DNA of 5,373 nt from Alphaproteobacteria bacterium UBA2964 (GTDB taxonomy: Bacteria; Pseudomonadota; Alphaproteobacteria; MPNO01; UBA2964). Made by a program: the position numbers and the translations under genes. Of this stretch, positions 1 through 5,373 are shown piece by piece. The notes under the pieces were generated by a model. That model ran no database searches. It was given only the letters and a program-made list of their open reading frames with translations, and was not told the DNA's origin. The stretch lies in assembly GCA_002348425.1 (NCBI GenBank), contig DEBE01000244.1:1-5373 (forward strand). Direction: 5' to 3'. Within the stretch, counting starts at the first letter, position 1, and every line of letters begins with the position of its first letter.

Positions 1-90
1 AGGGTTCAATCCCCCATCTATTGACGCCCTACGGGCTGATTTACCCAGTGTTTCTAAACGAGACTGGATTCTACCTTTTAAGCTTGCCAT
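1..90 (-). CDS. XRE-type HTH regulator, N-terminal fragment (probably S24/CI-like repressor)
   Basis: Seen: an open frame of 30 codons starts at the ATG at 90 and leaves the window at position 1. It reads MASLKGRIQSRLETLGKSAR and continues RASIDGGLNP. The codon just before the ATG is an in-frame TAG (93-91), so the start is firm unless a later one is used. Family knowledge: a short basic start, then 'RLe.LGkSARrASi..GLNP', is the usual opening of lambda-repressor-like HTH domains at the N-terminus of alphaproteobacterial S24-family (LexA/CI-like) regulators, where this part forms helices 1 and 2 of the DNA-binding domain. The recognition helix and any peptidase-like domain lie outside the window, so DNA binding is inferred and S24 membership is a guess from the N-terminus. 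The gene lies 78 bp downstream of the TIGR02444-family gene on the same strand and could be transcribed with it. Its Shine-Dalgarno sequence is poor. Confidence 0.6.
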   Translation of the reverse strand, partial: MASLKGRIQSRLETLGKSARRASIDGGLNP

Positions 91-168
91 CTAACTCTAC
101 TAATACCCTATAGCCCCAACTCGGTTAAATTCTTTTATGAGGTATTGTTACCATATTGCCATTGTTAG

Positions 169-738
169 CTAAATAGCAGCAAATGACTGCATTGCCAAAT
201 TGACATTTTCTTCATTAATTCCGTCGAATGTTGCCGATATAATATCTCTTACGTTCGAATAGTCTTCCTCGATTAATTTGGCGTCCAAATGCGTAAAATA
301 AAGACCCAAATTAGCTGTACAAATCGCTAGGCGTAAGGTCTCGTCGAGCTCAGAATTTGGTTCTGAGGTTATTGTGGACGCTATAGCTAATTGTTCCAGG
401 TGCTCGCCATCTATTTCTAAGGCCAACAAATTTTTACGCAACTGTTCACTATCTCCTATAGGTATAGGAAAAAAATTATCTTTTAGAGATAGCCTTACTG
501 CCCGAATGCCACAAATGATATCTTTATTCCAGCGAGTTGAAACATCAAGCGCGTTAATTAGGGTATCATGATTTATCACAGCCCTGCCACTATGACCCAT
601 CCACATACTCAACAGAATGATATTGACGTCCAGTTTATGCCTGTCCTGAAGAGCAATACAGGCTGCTGAAACACCTTTTCGACCGTACAAATCAATTGAA
701 AAATCCCAAAAAGGACACTCTTCGAAATCCAGAGACAT
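169..738 (-). CDS. TIGR02444/DUF2390 family protein, function unknown
   Basis: A complete 189-residue protein. Residues 9-43 carry the family signature: PFWDFSIDLYGRKGV, then ACIALQDRHKLDVN and a hydrophobic stretch leading to MWMG. This matches the conserved N-terminal block of TIGR02444 (DUF2390), small soluble proteins of proteobacteria with no established function. The C-terminal part (about 100-189) is acidic, probably helical and much less conserved. There is no signal peptide or membrane segment. The start at 738 fits the family because the FWDFS motif falls about ten residues in. A GAAAGG ribosome-binding-like sequence lies 11 bp upstream (755-750), slightly far. The gene is transcribed away from the SDR across a 98-bp spacer and is followed on the same strand by the HTH regulator fragment. 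The family call is confident. No role should be assigned. Confidence 0.85.
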   Translation of the reverse strand: MSLDFEECPFWDFSIDLYGRKGVSAACIALQDRHKLDVNIILLSMWMGHSGRAVINHDTLINALDVSTRWNKDIICGIRAVRLSLKDNFFPIPIGDSEQLRKNLLALEIDGEHLEQLAIASTITSEPNSELDETLRLAICTANLGLYFTHLDAKLIEEDYSNVRDIISATFDGINEENVNLAMQSFAAI

Positions 739-786
739 ATCGACACGAACCTTTCAAATACCCAACAAGTACATTTATATATTCAG

Positions 787-792
787 ATTATA
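787..792 (-). promoter_or_regulatory. Possible -10 box for the TIGR02444-family gene
   Basis: The minus strand carries a perfect TATAAT (792 to 787) inside the 98-bp divergent spacer, 48 bp before the ATG at 738. A transcript would start near 780 and have a leader of about 40 nt that includes the GAAAGG site. No convincing -35 hexamer stands at the right distance (TATGCA with an 18-bp gap is the best, 3 of 6), and the spacer is AT-rich enough for a chance match. Confidence 0.3.
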
Positions 793-824
793 TGGCTATT
801 CTAACTTAAGTGCATATCATTGTT

Positions 825-830
825 GAGGAA
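825..830 (+). promoter_or_regulatory. Ribosome binding site that sets the SDR start at 837
   Basis: GAGGAA lies 6 bp upstream of the ATG at 837. The frame is also open back to a GTG at 810, but that start would place this strong Shine-Dalgarno sequence inside the gene and add nine residues (MHIIVEESH) ahead of the usual SDR beginning. The ATG at 837 is therefore preferred. Confidence 0.8.
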
Positions 831-836
831 AGTCAT

Positions 837-1706
837 ATGGAAAAACCACTGGAAGGAAAAATTGCAATAATTACCGGTGGTGGTCGAGGTCTTGGTCGCG
901 CTATGGCTATAGGATATGCCGAAGCGGGAGCGCGAGGTATTGTAATTACCGCAGCTAAAAATATAGACCAGATTCAAAAAGTAGCTGAAGAGGTCCAAAA
1001 TATAAACAACCAATTATCGGTACTAGCCATTCAATCAGATGTCACCGACTTAGGTGCTTGTCAGGAGGTCGTGGGTCAAACAATTAAGGATTTTGGCCGG
1101 CTAGATATTTTGATCAACAATGCAGGTCTCGGCCAAGGCATGATGGCAGATGACCGTGTCAAATTTTACGAGGGCAACCCAAACGGTTGGAGTGCGATTG
1201 TAAACGCAAACATAAATGGACCATTTAATATGGCTTACTCAGCTGTAAAGATCATGTTAGAACAGAAATGTGGACGAATTATTAATGTAAGCAAATCTCG
1301 ATCGTCAATGTACCGTCCTAATGAATCCCCCTATGGACCATCGAAGGCCGCCCTTGAAGCAATGACGCTATGTTGGGCCCAGGATTTAAAGAACACCGGA
1401 GTGACTGTAAACTCTGTTGCCCCCGGGGGGGCAGTGGAGACGGAGTTTGTCCTTCCAGCCGTTAGAGCGGAAGCTAAAATCAATAATAAACAATTCCTGC
1501 CACCAGAAATCATCGTACCGCCGTCAGTCTGGTTAGCTTCAGACGGCGCGGAGGCTCTAACGGGTTGTCGATTTATCGGGGTAAAATGGAATGATAAACT
1601 ACCTCCGATCGACGCTTTAGAAACCTGCCGTGAAGAAGCCATATTTTTGCCCCCAGAACGGGATGGTACTTTGACAAAAACTTGGTCAATAACCAGAAAT
1701 AATTAA
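837..1706 (+). CDS. Short-chain dehydrogenase/reductase (SDR) family oxidoreductase
   Basis: A 289-residue cytoplasmic NAD(P)(H)-dependent oxidoreductase with a Rossmann fold. Visible motifs are the cofactor loop TGGGRGLG (13-20), the D68-V69 pair expected near the adenine ring, NNAG (94-97), N125 of the active-site tetrad inside NANING, and the catalytic pair YGPSK (Y166, K170). The PGG segment at 196-198 follows strand six. The tetrad serine is expected 13 residues before the tyrosine, but that position is K153, with S152 and S154 on either side. The C-terminal part, with WLASDGAEALTGCRF (about 237-251) and a proline-rich tail, is longer than the typical 250-residue SDR. It resembles a subfamily whose members I recall reading NVTTS at the serine position. 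The substrate cannot be told. The gene points toward zapE with only 5 bp between the stop codons and diverges from the TIGR02444-family gene. Confidence 0.9.
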   Translation: MEKPLEGKIAIITGGGRGLGRAMAIGYAEAGARGIVITAAKNIDQIQKVAEEVQNINNQLSVLAIQSDVTDLGACQEVVGQTIKDFGRLDILINNAGLGQGMMADDRVKFYEGNPNGWSAIVNANINGPFNMAYSAVKIMLEQKCGRIINVSKSRSSMYRPNESPYGPSKAALEAMTLCWAQDLKNTGVTVNSVAPGGAVETEFVLPAVRAEAKINNKQFLPPEIIVPPSVWLASDGAEALTGCRFIGVKWNDKLPPIDALETCREEAIFLPPERDGTLTKTWSITRNN

Positions 1707-1711
1707 ATAAG

Positions 1712-2857
1712 CTATAGTACCTTAGAAGCTGCCGGATTATGTGGCGCTGACAAATATTCTTCGGATTGCATCTCATCTAATCTAGAGGCTATGCGAGTAA
1801 AAATTTCAGCCCCATCACCTTCAGTATATAGGTTGTCAGGAGCTGCCGCTGCCGAACAAATCAACTTCGTCTTCTGTTCATATAAAGTTTCTATTAAAAT
1901 ACTGAAACGCTTGGCAATATTTCTATCACTTGGCTTAAAAATCGGGATTTCAGATAAAATTAGGGTCTGATATCGACAAGCAATCGTCCAATAATCCGCG
2001 ACACCTAGAGGCTGAACACAAAGCGCATCAAACGGAAAATACGCTACTCCACGCGCTGCCTTTGGGACAAGAATTTTCCTTCCATGTACAAGGAGTTTTT
2101 CCTGCAAACCTTCGGCACCATCCGTAAGCCCCAAAAAAGCATCATTTAAAGCTTCCTCAGCTCCTACCCCAAGAGGACTATGATATACCCCTACAGAATT
2201 GATACGGTCGCGGCGATAGTCAGTTCCGCCGCACAATTCTACAACCTGCATTCTTTCCTTAAGCAATTCTATAAATGGTAGAAATCGATCGCGCTGCAAT
2301 CCACCCTTATAAAGATCATCTGGAGCAGTATTTGACGTTGCCACCACAGTTACTCCATATTCAAACATAGTTTCAAATAGGCGCCGCAAAATCATTGCAT
2401 CAACGACGGCTTCAACTTGAAACTCGTCGAAACAAAGCAATGGACTTTCCGCTGCAATTTCCTGTGCCAAACGTGGTAAAGGCTCTTTAGCCTGTTTTCC
2501 GCCGCCTTCCTGACGCCATTGATGTAGTTTGGCCTGTACTTCTTGCATGAAAGAATGAATATGCACACGCCTGCGTTTGATCACAGACGAGTTGTCGTAA
2601 AATAAATCCATCAGCATGGATTTTCCCCGGCCCGGGGGGCCATAGATATAAAGACCCTTCATTAGCGGTTTGTCTTGAAGCCCTCCCTTAAAGAATTTCA
2701 ATAAGTTGGCAATCCCTGCCTCCGGCTGACTGGCCTTCTTTAAATTATCGTTGAGGCTCTCTAACATACGAGCAATTTTCTGCTGATCTGGATCTGGACG
2801 AATTTTTCCGTCCTCAATTTGTCTATCGTAAATTTGAATAAGACTTTCAGAATGCAT
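1712..2857 (-). CDS. zapE: Cell division protein ZapE (AFG1-like AAA ATPase)
   Basis: A 381-residue P-loop ATPase of the AFG1/LACE1 family. In E. coli, ZapE associates with the FtsZ ring and affects its stability. Mitochondrial AFG1 helps membrane-protein quality control. Seen: an N-terminal helix ending in RPDPDQQ (20-26), Walker A GPPGRGKS (73-80) in the context GLYIYGPPGRGKSMLMD, an HIHSFM block (99-104) typical of the family, Walker B LLCFDEFQV (140-148), sensor-1 ATSN (173-176), and the family-specific DDLYKGGLQRDRFLPFI (180-196) with candidate arginine-finger residues R189 and R191. The C-terminal region holds the conserved RLDEMQSEEYL. All ATPase residues are intact and the length is normal. 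The ATG at 2857 fits the usual short N-terminus, but no good Shine-Dalgarno lies close (GGAAAA is about 17 bp away). It is last in the DLH-aldolase-zapE minus block, 52 bp after the aldolase. Confidence 0.95.
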   Translation of the reverse strand: MHSESLIQIYDRQIEDGKIRPDPDQQKIARMLESLNDNLKKASQPEAGIANLLKFFKGGLQDKPLMKGLYIYGPPGRGKSMLMDLFYDNSSVIKRRRVHIHSFMQEVQAKLHQWRQEGGGKQAKEPLPRLAQEIAAESPLLCFDEFQVEAVVDAMILRRLFETMFEYGVTVVATSNTAPDDLYKGGLQRDRFLPFIELLKERMQVVELCGGTDYRRDRINSVGVYHSPLGVGAEEALNDAFLGLTDGAEGLQEKLLVHGRKILVPKAARGVAYFPFDALCVQPLGVADYWTIACRYQTLILSEIPIFKPSDRNIAKRFSILIETLYEQKTKLICSAAAAPDNLYTEGDGAEIFTRIASRLDEMQSEEYLSAPHNPAASKVL

Positions 2858-2909
2858 GGGCTTAAAAAAATAAATTTTCCAATTACAGATTACAAGCTAG
2901 CTCGATGTT

Positions 2910-3632
2910 TCAAATGTCACTGCAGCCAGCGCGAATTGACCAATATTCCCATGCTCTATCAATTGCCAGATCCCCTCCGATGCGCTCACTACAAAGTCTT
3001 ATTTCCTCTGCAGTCATATATCGCGGTTGACCCATTTGCATGGCCTGCATTTGGAGCTTCGCATTATCCTCCAAATATACCGCCATCATAACTGCCTTTT
3101 TAATTGTCTCCGCTCCAACCACACACCCGTGCCCACGCATCAATGCAATCCGCCCATGATTCAGTCCCCTAGCCAAGTCACGCCCCTGCTCCATGTTAAG
3201 AACCAGTAAAGTGGTATCTCCAAATTTATCGGAAATATCCCATATTGGAATTGGCCCAAGCATAGTCGACCCCATATGAAAAACTGGTCGTATTTCTGCA
3301 CCCGTCAAACCGAATGGGATAACGGCATGAGAATGACTGTGTATAACAGAGTGTAGATCTGAACGAACTTCGTAAATACCGCCATGGATATGTCTTTCAG
3401 CGTACATTGGGCGGCCCTGCTGGTCGATAGGGTCACCGTCTAAAGTGTACTCCATTAGATCTGCAATAGTTACAATCCCGGGGCTACGGGAGCACGCCAT
3501 GATATACCTCTCGGGGTTTTTTGGATGCCGCACGCTAACATGCCCAAAGGCGTCAACAACTCCTTCGTTAGCCAGAATCCTATTAGCTACAACTAATTCC
3601 TTAAGGACCGCGTGGGATATCTCTAAATCCAT
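2910..3632 (-). CDS. Class II aldolase/adducin family protein
   Basis: A 240-residue protein of the zinc-dependent class II aldolase family (fuculose-phosphate aldolase fold, PF00596). Members include sugar-phosphate aldolases, epimerases and decarboxylases such as HCOMODA decarboxylase. Seen: FGHVSVRHP (29-37), the AERHIHGGIY segment (78-87) with E79 at the catalytic acid position, HSHSH (98-102) giving zinc ligands H98 and H100, and MRGHG (165-169) giving the third ligand H168. The metal site looks complete. The stretch VDAFGHVSVRHP and the VIPFGLTG segment (104-111) resemble the class often labelled HCOMODA/hydroxycarboxymuconic semialdehyde decarboxylase-like rather than FucA or AraD, but the substrate is not known. 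Translation starts at the ATG at 3632 with no Shine-Dalgarno, after an AT-rich palindrome. It lies 45 bp after the DLH gene and 52 bp before zapE, so it is probably in their operon. Confidence 0.88.
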   Translation of the reverse strand: MDLEISHAVLKELVVANRILANEGVVDAFGHVSVRHPKNPERYIMACSRSPGIVTIADLMEYTLDGDPIDQQGRPMYAERHIHGGIYEVRSDLHSVIHSHSHAVIPFGLTGAEIRPVFHMGSTMLGPIPIWDISDKFGDTTLLVLNMEQGRDLARGLNHGRIALMRGHGCVVGAETIKKAVMMAVYLEDNAKLQMQAMQMGQPRYMTAEEIRLCSERIGGDLAIDRAWEYWSIRAGCSDI

Positions 3633-3640
3633 GACGTAAA

Positions 3641-3664
3641 TTTGTAATTTTTAAAAAATACAAA
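3641..3664. repeat. AT-rich near-perfect palindrome upstream of the aldolase gene
   Basis: The 45-bp gap between the DLH stop and the aldolase ATG contains a 24-bp inverted repeat with no loop. Its arms begin TTTGTA and end TACAAA, around a centre of TTTTT/AAAAA. Eleven of twelve pairs match, with one A-A mismatch (3647/3658). It has only one G-C pair per arm and no T-run beyond the stem, so it suits a protein-binding site better than a rho-independent terminator. Function is inferred from position only. Confidence 0.4.
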
Positions 3665-3677
3665 AACCAATAATTGC

Positions 3678-4379
3678 TTAGCCCTTTAAAGTTTTGTTCA
3701 GGAAGCTGACCGTCTTACTCCAAGAATCAACTGTCGCCTCAGGACGAAAGCGCTCTGGTGCAACAAAGTTTTGAAAGGCATGGCCGGCACCATCATACCC
3801 ATGAAATTCATGCTCAACACCTAGCCTCGTCAACTCAGCAGAAATTTTATCCCGATCTTCAGGTGATGGGTTTTGGTCGTCATTACCAAAGAAACCCAAT
3901 ATCCTGGCTCTGATATCTCCTAAACGCTCAAATGGAGACGGCCCATCTTCACTCCACGGCTTAAAGGTATTACCGGGATAATAGGGCACACAAACCTTGA
4001 AAACATCATGGGTAGCAGCGCCCAGCAAGGCCATACGGCCACCCATACAGTGACCCAAGATGCCCATACGATTAATATCAACGTCGCTTCGTTCTGATAG
4101 CCAACCCACAGTTGCTGTTATATCCTTGATTATCTCAGGATCAACGGGAAATGGGTTTTCTGAAGCAGGTTCCAGAAGGGGTGGCCAATGATAAAGGTCC
4201 ATGGCCGCTGCGAAAAAACCAGCGTCCGCTAAATCGTCACAAACCTTAATTGTAAATGCGTCAAACCCACCTCGGTGGTACATAACCACTATCGCTGGAT
4301 GCTCTGCTTTATCCCCCGGTGATGAATAAGCAATCCGCATTTCATTGCCTTCTACTTGTACTTGTGTGAATTCTACCAT
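3678..4379 (-). CDS. Dienelactone hydrolase family protein (alpha/beta hydrolase)
   Basis: A 233-residue serine-hydrolase-fold enzyme of the DLH family (PF01738), in which a cysteine nucleophile attacks a lactone or ester. Seen: an AIVVMYHRGG segment (29-38) near the expected oxyanion region, the nucleophile elbow GHCMGG (109-114) with C111, an acid at D168 (or D167) in FFGNDDQNPSPED, and H200 in GAGHAFQNF. The triad Cys-Asp-His is complete and the length matches the family. The ATG at 4379 is chosen because AGGGGA lies 7 bp upstream and MVEFTQVQVEG is a normal DLH beginning. The frame is open for 34 more codons to an ATG at 4481, but that extension has no family resemblance. It is first in the minus-strand block with the class II aldolase and zapE and diverges from yciB. 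The true substrate is unknown. Many family members do not act on dienelactone. Confidence 0.9.
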   Translation of the reverse strand: MVEFTQVQVEGNEMRIAYSSPGDKAEHPAIVVMYHRGGFDAFTIKVCDDLADAGFFAAAMDLYHWPPLLEPASENPFPVDPEIIKDITATVGWLSERSDVDINRMGILGHCMGGRMALLGAATHDVFKVCVPYYPGNTFKPWSEDGPSPFERLGDIRARILGFFGNDDQNPSPEDRDKISAELTRLGVEHEFHGYDGAGHAFQNFVAPERFRPEATVDSWSKTVSFLNKTLKG

Positions 4380-4386
4380 CGAAATA

Positions 4387-4392
4387 TCCCCT
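4387..4392 (-). promoter_or_regulatory. Ribosome binding site that sets the DLH start at 4379
   Basis: The minus strand reads AGGGGA with 7 bp to the ATG at 4379. This is the best Shine-Dalgarno of the minus-strand block and decides against the in-frame ATG at 4481. Confidence 0.8.
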
Positions 4393-4435
4393 AAAATATT
4401 ATGCATTAATGACGTTTTAGGCCAATTCTTTCCTC

Positions 4436-4463
4436 GACGGTAATTTGCCAAGGGCACCCCGTC
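4436..4463. repeat. Imperfect inverted repeat in the DLH/yciB divergent spacer
   Basis: GACGG (4436-4440) pairs with CCGTC (4459-4463). Inside them TGCC (4446-4449) pairs with GGCA (4453-4456) around a 3-base loop. The two stems are separated by unequal unpaired bases (5 and 2). No T-run follows on either side, so it is not a terminator. It overlaps the TTGACG -35 candidate and could be an operator or a leader hairpin, or chance. Confidence 0.3.
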
Positions 4464-4465
4464 AA
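4437..4465 (-). promoter_or_regulatory. Possible promoter for the DLH-aldolase-zapE block
   Basis: On the minus strand a TTGACG hexamer (4465-4460, 5 of 6 to the -35 consensus) stands 17 bp from TACCGT (4442-4437, 3 of 6 to the -10 consensus). It would give a leader of about 50 nt. A competing pair is TTGGCC (4425-4420), 16 bp, CATAAT (4403-4398), but this would start transcription at or next to the ribosome binding site. Neither can be preferred from sequence alone. Confidence 0.25.
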
Positions 4466-4490
4466 CGCACCAATAATCCATATTGTCTCA

Positions 4491-4519
4491 TTGCACTCGG
4501 TAATATGTGTTACTAATAT
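4491..4519 (+). promoter_or_regulatory. Possible promoter for yciB
   Basis: TTGCAC (4491-4496) and TAATAT (4514-4519) are 17 bp apart and upstream of the ATG at 4548. They match the consensus at 3 of 6 and 4 of 6 positions. The predicted transcript would begin near 4526 and leave a leader of about 22 nt. The match is modest and rests on spacing and position. Confidence 0.25.
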
Positions 4520-4547
4520 CCAAGCGTTCAAGAAAGTGGAATTCGCG

Positions 4548-5129
4548 ATGACAAATGAAAAAGCTGAACCTAATTGGTTGAAACCTACCCTAGATTATAC
4601 ACCTTTAGCCGTTTTCTTTATAGTCTACATGCTCGCACCCGATATAAGTAAGAGCACACCCCTCCTGACAGCGACAGCCGCTTTGATGGTTACGACGGCG
4701 GTTGCCCTTGTAGTCTCTTTAATTGTTGTAAAACGCATACCCATGATGCCCTTAATAACAGCTGTAATTGTTGGAGTGTTCGGGGGACTGACACTTTGGC
4801 TTCAGGATGAAACCTTCATAAAGATGAAACCAACTATTGTTCAAGCCTTATTTGCTATCATTCTTTTTACGGGCCTTCTTTTTAAGAAACCTTTGCTCAG
4901 GCCTTTGATGTCAGCTGCATGGCCAATGGATGACGCCGGCTGGCATAAACTCACACTGAGGTTTGCATGGTTTTTCGTCTCGATGGCCCTACTTAACGAA
5001 ATTATTTGGCGCACGCAGAGCACAGATTTTTGGATATCTTTCAAAGTCTTTGGAATTATAATCCTTACTCTGGTCTTTGCGGCGTCTCAAGCTGGCTTAA
5101 TGCAACGACACGCACTACCAAAAGAATAA
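4548..5129 (+). CDS. yciB: Inner-membrane protein YciB (septation protein A family)
   Basis: A 193-residue polytopic inner-membrane protein of the YciB/IspA(IspZ) family. The Shigella homologue was linked to septation, and E. coli YciB to envelope and peptidoglycan synthesis complexes. Seen: family landmarks LTLWLQDETFIKMKPTI (81-97), W132 then KLTLRFAWFF (134-143), LNEIIWR (149-155) and STDFWISFKVFG (158-169). About six hydrophobic segments can be drawn, near 17-31, 39-61, 66-84, 97-112, 136-150 and 163-184, separated by basic loops such as KKPLLRP (113-119). The length is slightly above the E. coli protein. The ATG at 4548 is chosen over an in-frame TTG at 4491 because MTNEKAEPNWLKPTLDY matches the short cytosolic start of the family and GTGGA lies 7 bp upstream. 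It is followed by a LeuC-like gene on the same strand after 44 bp. Confidence 0.93.
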   Translation: MTNEKAEPNWLKPTLDYTPLAVFFIVYMLAPDISKSTPLLTATAALMVTTAVALVVSLIVVKRIPMMPLITAVIVGVFGGLTLWLQDETFIKMKPTIVQALFAIILFTGLLFKKPLLRPLMSAAWPMDDAGWHKLTLRFAWFFVSMALLNEIIWRTQSTDFWISFKVFGIIILTLVFAASQAGLMQRHALPKE

Positions 5130-5163
5130 ATAGGATCCTCACATTTACATATTGGTTCCAAAA

Positions 5164-5166
5164 GGA
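5164..5166 (+). promoter_or_regulatory. Ribosome binding site for the LeuC-like gene
   Basis: AAAGGAAATT precedes the ATG at 5174. The GGA core is 7 bp away, a normal distance, and supports this start. The 44-bp gap after yciB has no terminator-like hairpin with a T-run, so read-through from yciB is possible. Confidence 0.6.
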
Positions 5167-5173
5167 AATTAAA

Positions 5174-5373
5174 ATGAGCGCTCCACAGTCACTTTTTGAA
5201 AAAATTTGGAAACATCATACCATTACCAATAACGAGGCCGGCCAGACTCTTCTCTTCATTGACCGACATTATTGTCACGAATTATCTTTTCATGCCTTTA
5301 ATATGCTCCACGGAAATGATCGCCGTGTACGTCACCCCGAACGAACCTATGCTATACCGGACCATTACACACC
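5174..5373 (+). CDS. LeuC-type (3-isopropylmalate dehydratase-like) large subunit, N-terminal fragment
   Basis: Sixty-six codons are present before the right edge. The reading MSAPQSLFEKIWKHHTI, then GQTLLFIDRHYCHELSFHAF and later RTYAIPDHYT follows the N-terminus of the aconitase/LeuC family: a LFeKIW start, the IDRH strand and the PDH motif. In canonical LeuC the middle segment usually reads HEVTSPQAF and the last motif PDHNVPT. Here they are HELSFHAF and PDHYT, closer to LeuC paralogues that dehydrate other hydroxy-acids. The enzyme would add or remove water on a hydroxy-dicarboxylic acid with a [4Fe-4S] cluster and would need a LeuD-type small subunit. The cluster cysteines and the rest of the protein lie outside the window. 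The family call is firm. The exact substrate, and so the symbol leuC, is not. Confidence 0.85.
   Translation, partial: MSAPQSLFEKIWKHHTITNNEAGQTLLFIDRHYCHELSFHAFNMLHGNDRRVRHPERTYAIPDHYT

Noticed and set aside
1..24. GGGTTCAATCCC near the left edge resembles a tRNA or tmRNA T-arm on the plus strand
   Set aside because: The T-stem has a mismatch after three pairs, no CCA follows, and the minus strand gives a coherent HTH-protein N-terminus over the same bases.
141..152. GGTA-TTGT-TACC mini hairpin between the TIGR02444-family gene and the HTH gene
   Set aside because: Only four base pairs and no T-run. Too weak to call a terminator.
810..836. In-frame GTG start adding nine residues to the SDR
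   Set aside because: The strong GAGGAA site at 825-830 is 6 bp before the ATG at 837, and the standard SDR N-terminus begins there.
1331..1642. Minus-strand open frame of 103 codons inside the SDR gene
   Set aside because: It is antisense to conserved SDR coding sequence, has no recognisable domain and no ribosome binding site that I can see. It is a shadow frame.
2620..2645. GC-rich inverted repeat CCCCGG...GGGG that could look like a terminator stem
   Set aside because: It encodes the ZapE Walker A loop (GPPGRGK). Codon use for Gly-Pro-Pro-Gly explains it, and no T-run follows.
3027..3639. Plus-strand open frames of about 60 codons opposite the aldolase gene
   Set aside because: They are antisense to conserved metal-binding motifs, short, and have no domain-like pattern.
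4380..4481. 34-codon N-terminal extension of the DLH protein from an ATG at 4481
   Set aside because: It does not resemble DLH proteins, overlaps promoter-like sequence, and the ATG at 4379 has a far better ribosome binding site.
4491..4547. 19-codon N-terminal extension of YciB from a TTG
   Set aside because: A rare start codon with no clear ribosome binding site, and the family's usual short N-terminus begins at 4548.

Overview
The window looks like chromosomal DNA from a Gram-negative bacterium, most likely an alphaproteobacterium with moderately AT-rich DNA (low-to-mid 40s percent GC by eye). The grounds are a single ZapE/AFG1-type ATPase, a YciB (septation protein A) homologue, a TIGR02444/DUF2390 protein, and an HTH N-terminus of the kind found on alphaproteobacterial S24/CI-like repressors. 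Species cannot be named from this sequence. There is no rRNA, tRNA, CRISPR array, insertion sequence or phage structural gene, and coding density is high.

Layout, left to right. At 1-90 (minus) is the N-terminus of an HTH regulator that runs off the left edge. At 169-738 (minus) is a TIGR02444-family protein of unknown function. A 98-bp divergent spacer follows, with promoter-like sequence. At 837-1706 (plus) is a short-chain dehydrogenase/reductase (SDR), which ends 5 bp from the stop of zapE. A same-strand minus block then runs from 4379 down to 1712: a dienelactone-hydrolase-family protein (4379-3678), a class II aldolase/adducin-family protein (3632-2910) and zapE (2857-1712). Gaps in that block are 45 and 52 bp, so co-transcription is plausible. 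A second divergent spacer of 168 bp (4380-4547) separates it from a plus-strand pair: yciB (4548-5129) and, 44 bp later, the N-terminus of a LeuC-type hydro-lyase (5174 to the right edge).

How the genes might work together. ZapE and YciB are both linked to cell division or envelope function in other bacteria. They sit here on either side of two small-molecule enzymes (DLH and class II aldolase), with an SDR and a LeuC-like dehydratase further out. The DLH, aldolase, SDR and LeuC-like proteins could belong to one catabolic route for an organic acid or lactone, but only their proximity suggests this. No substrate can be read from the sequence.

No clearly new biological system is visible. The points most worth a second look are a lysine at the position where the SDR catalytic serine is expected, the non-canonical N-terminus of the LeuC-like protein, an AT-rich near-perfect palindrome in the DLH-aldolase gap, and the pairing of zapE with metabolic genes.
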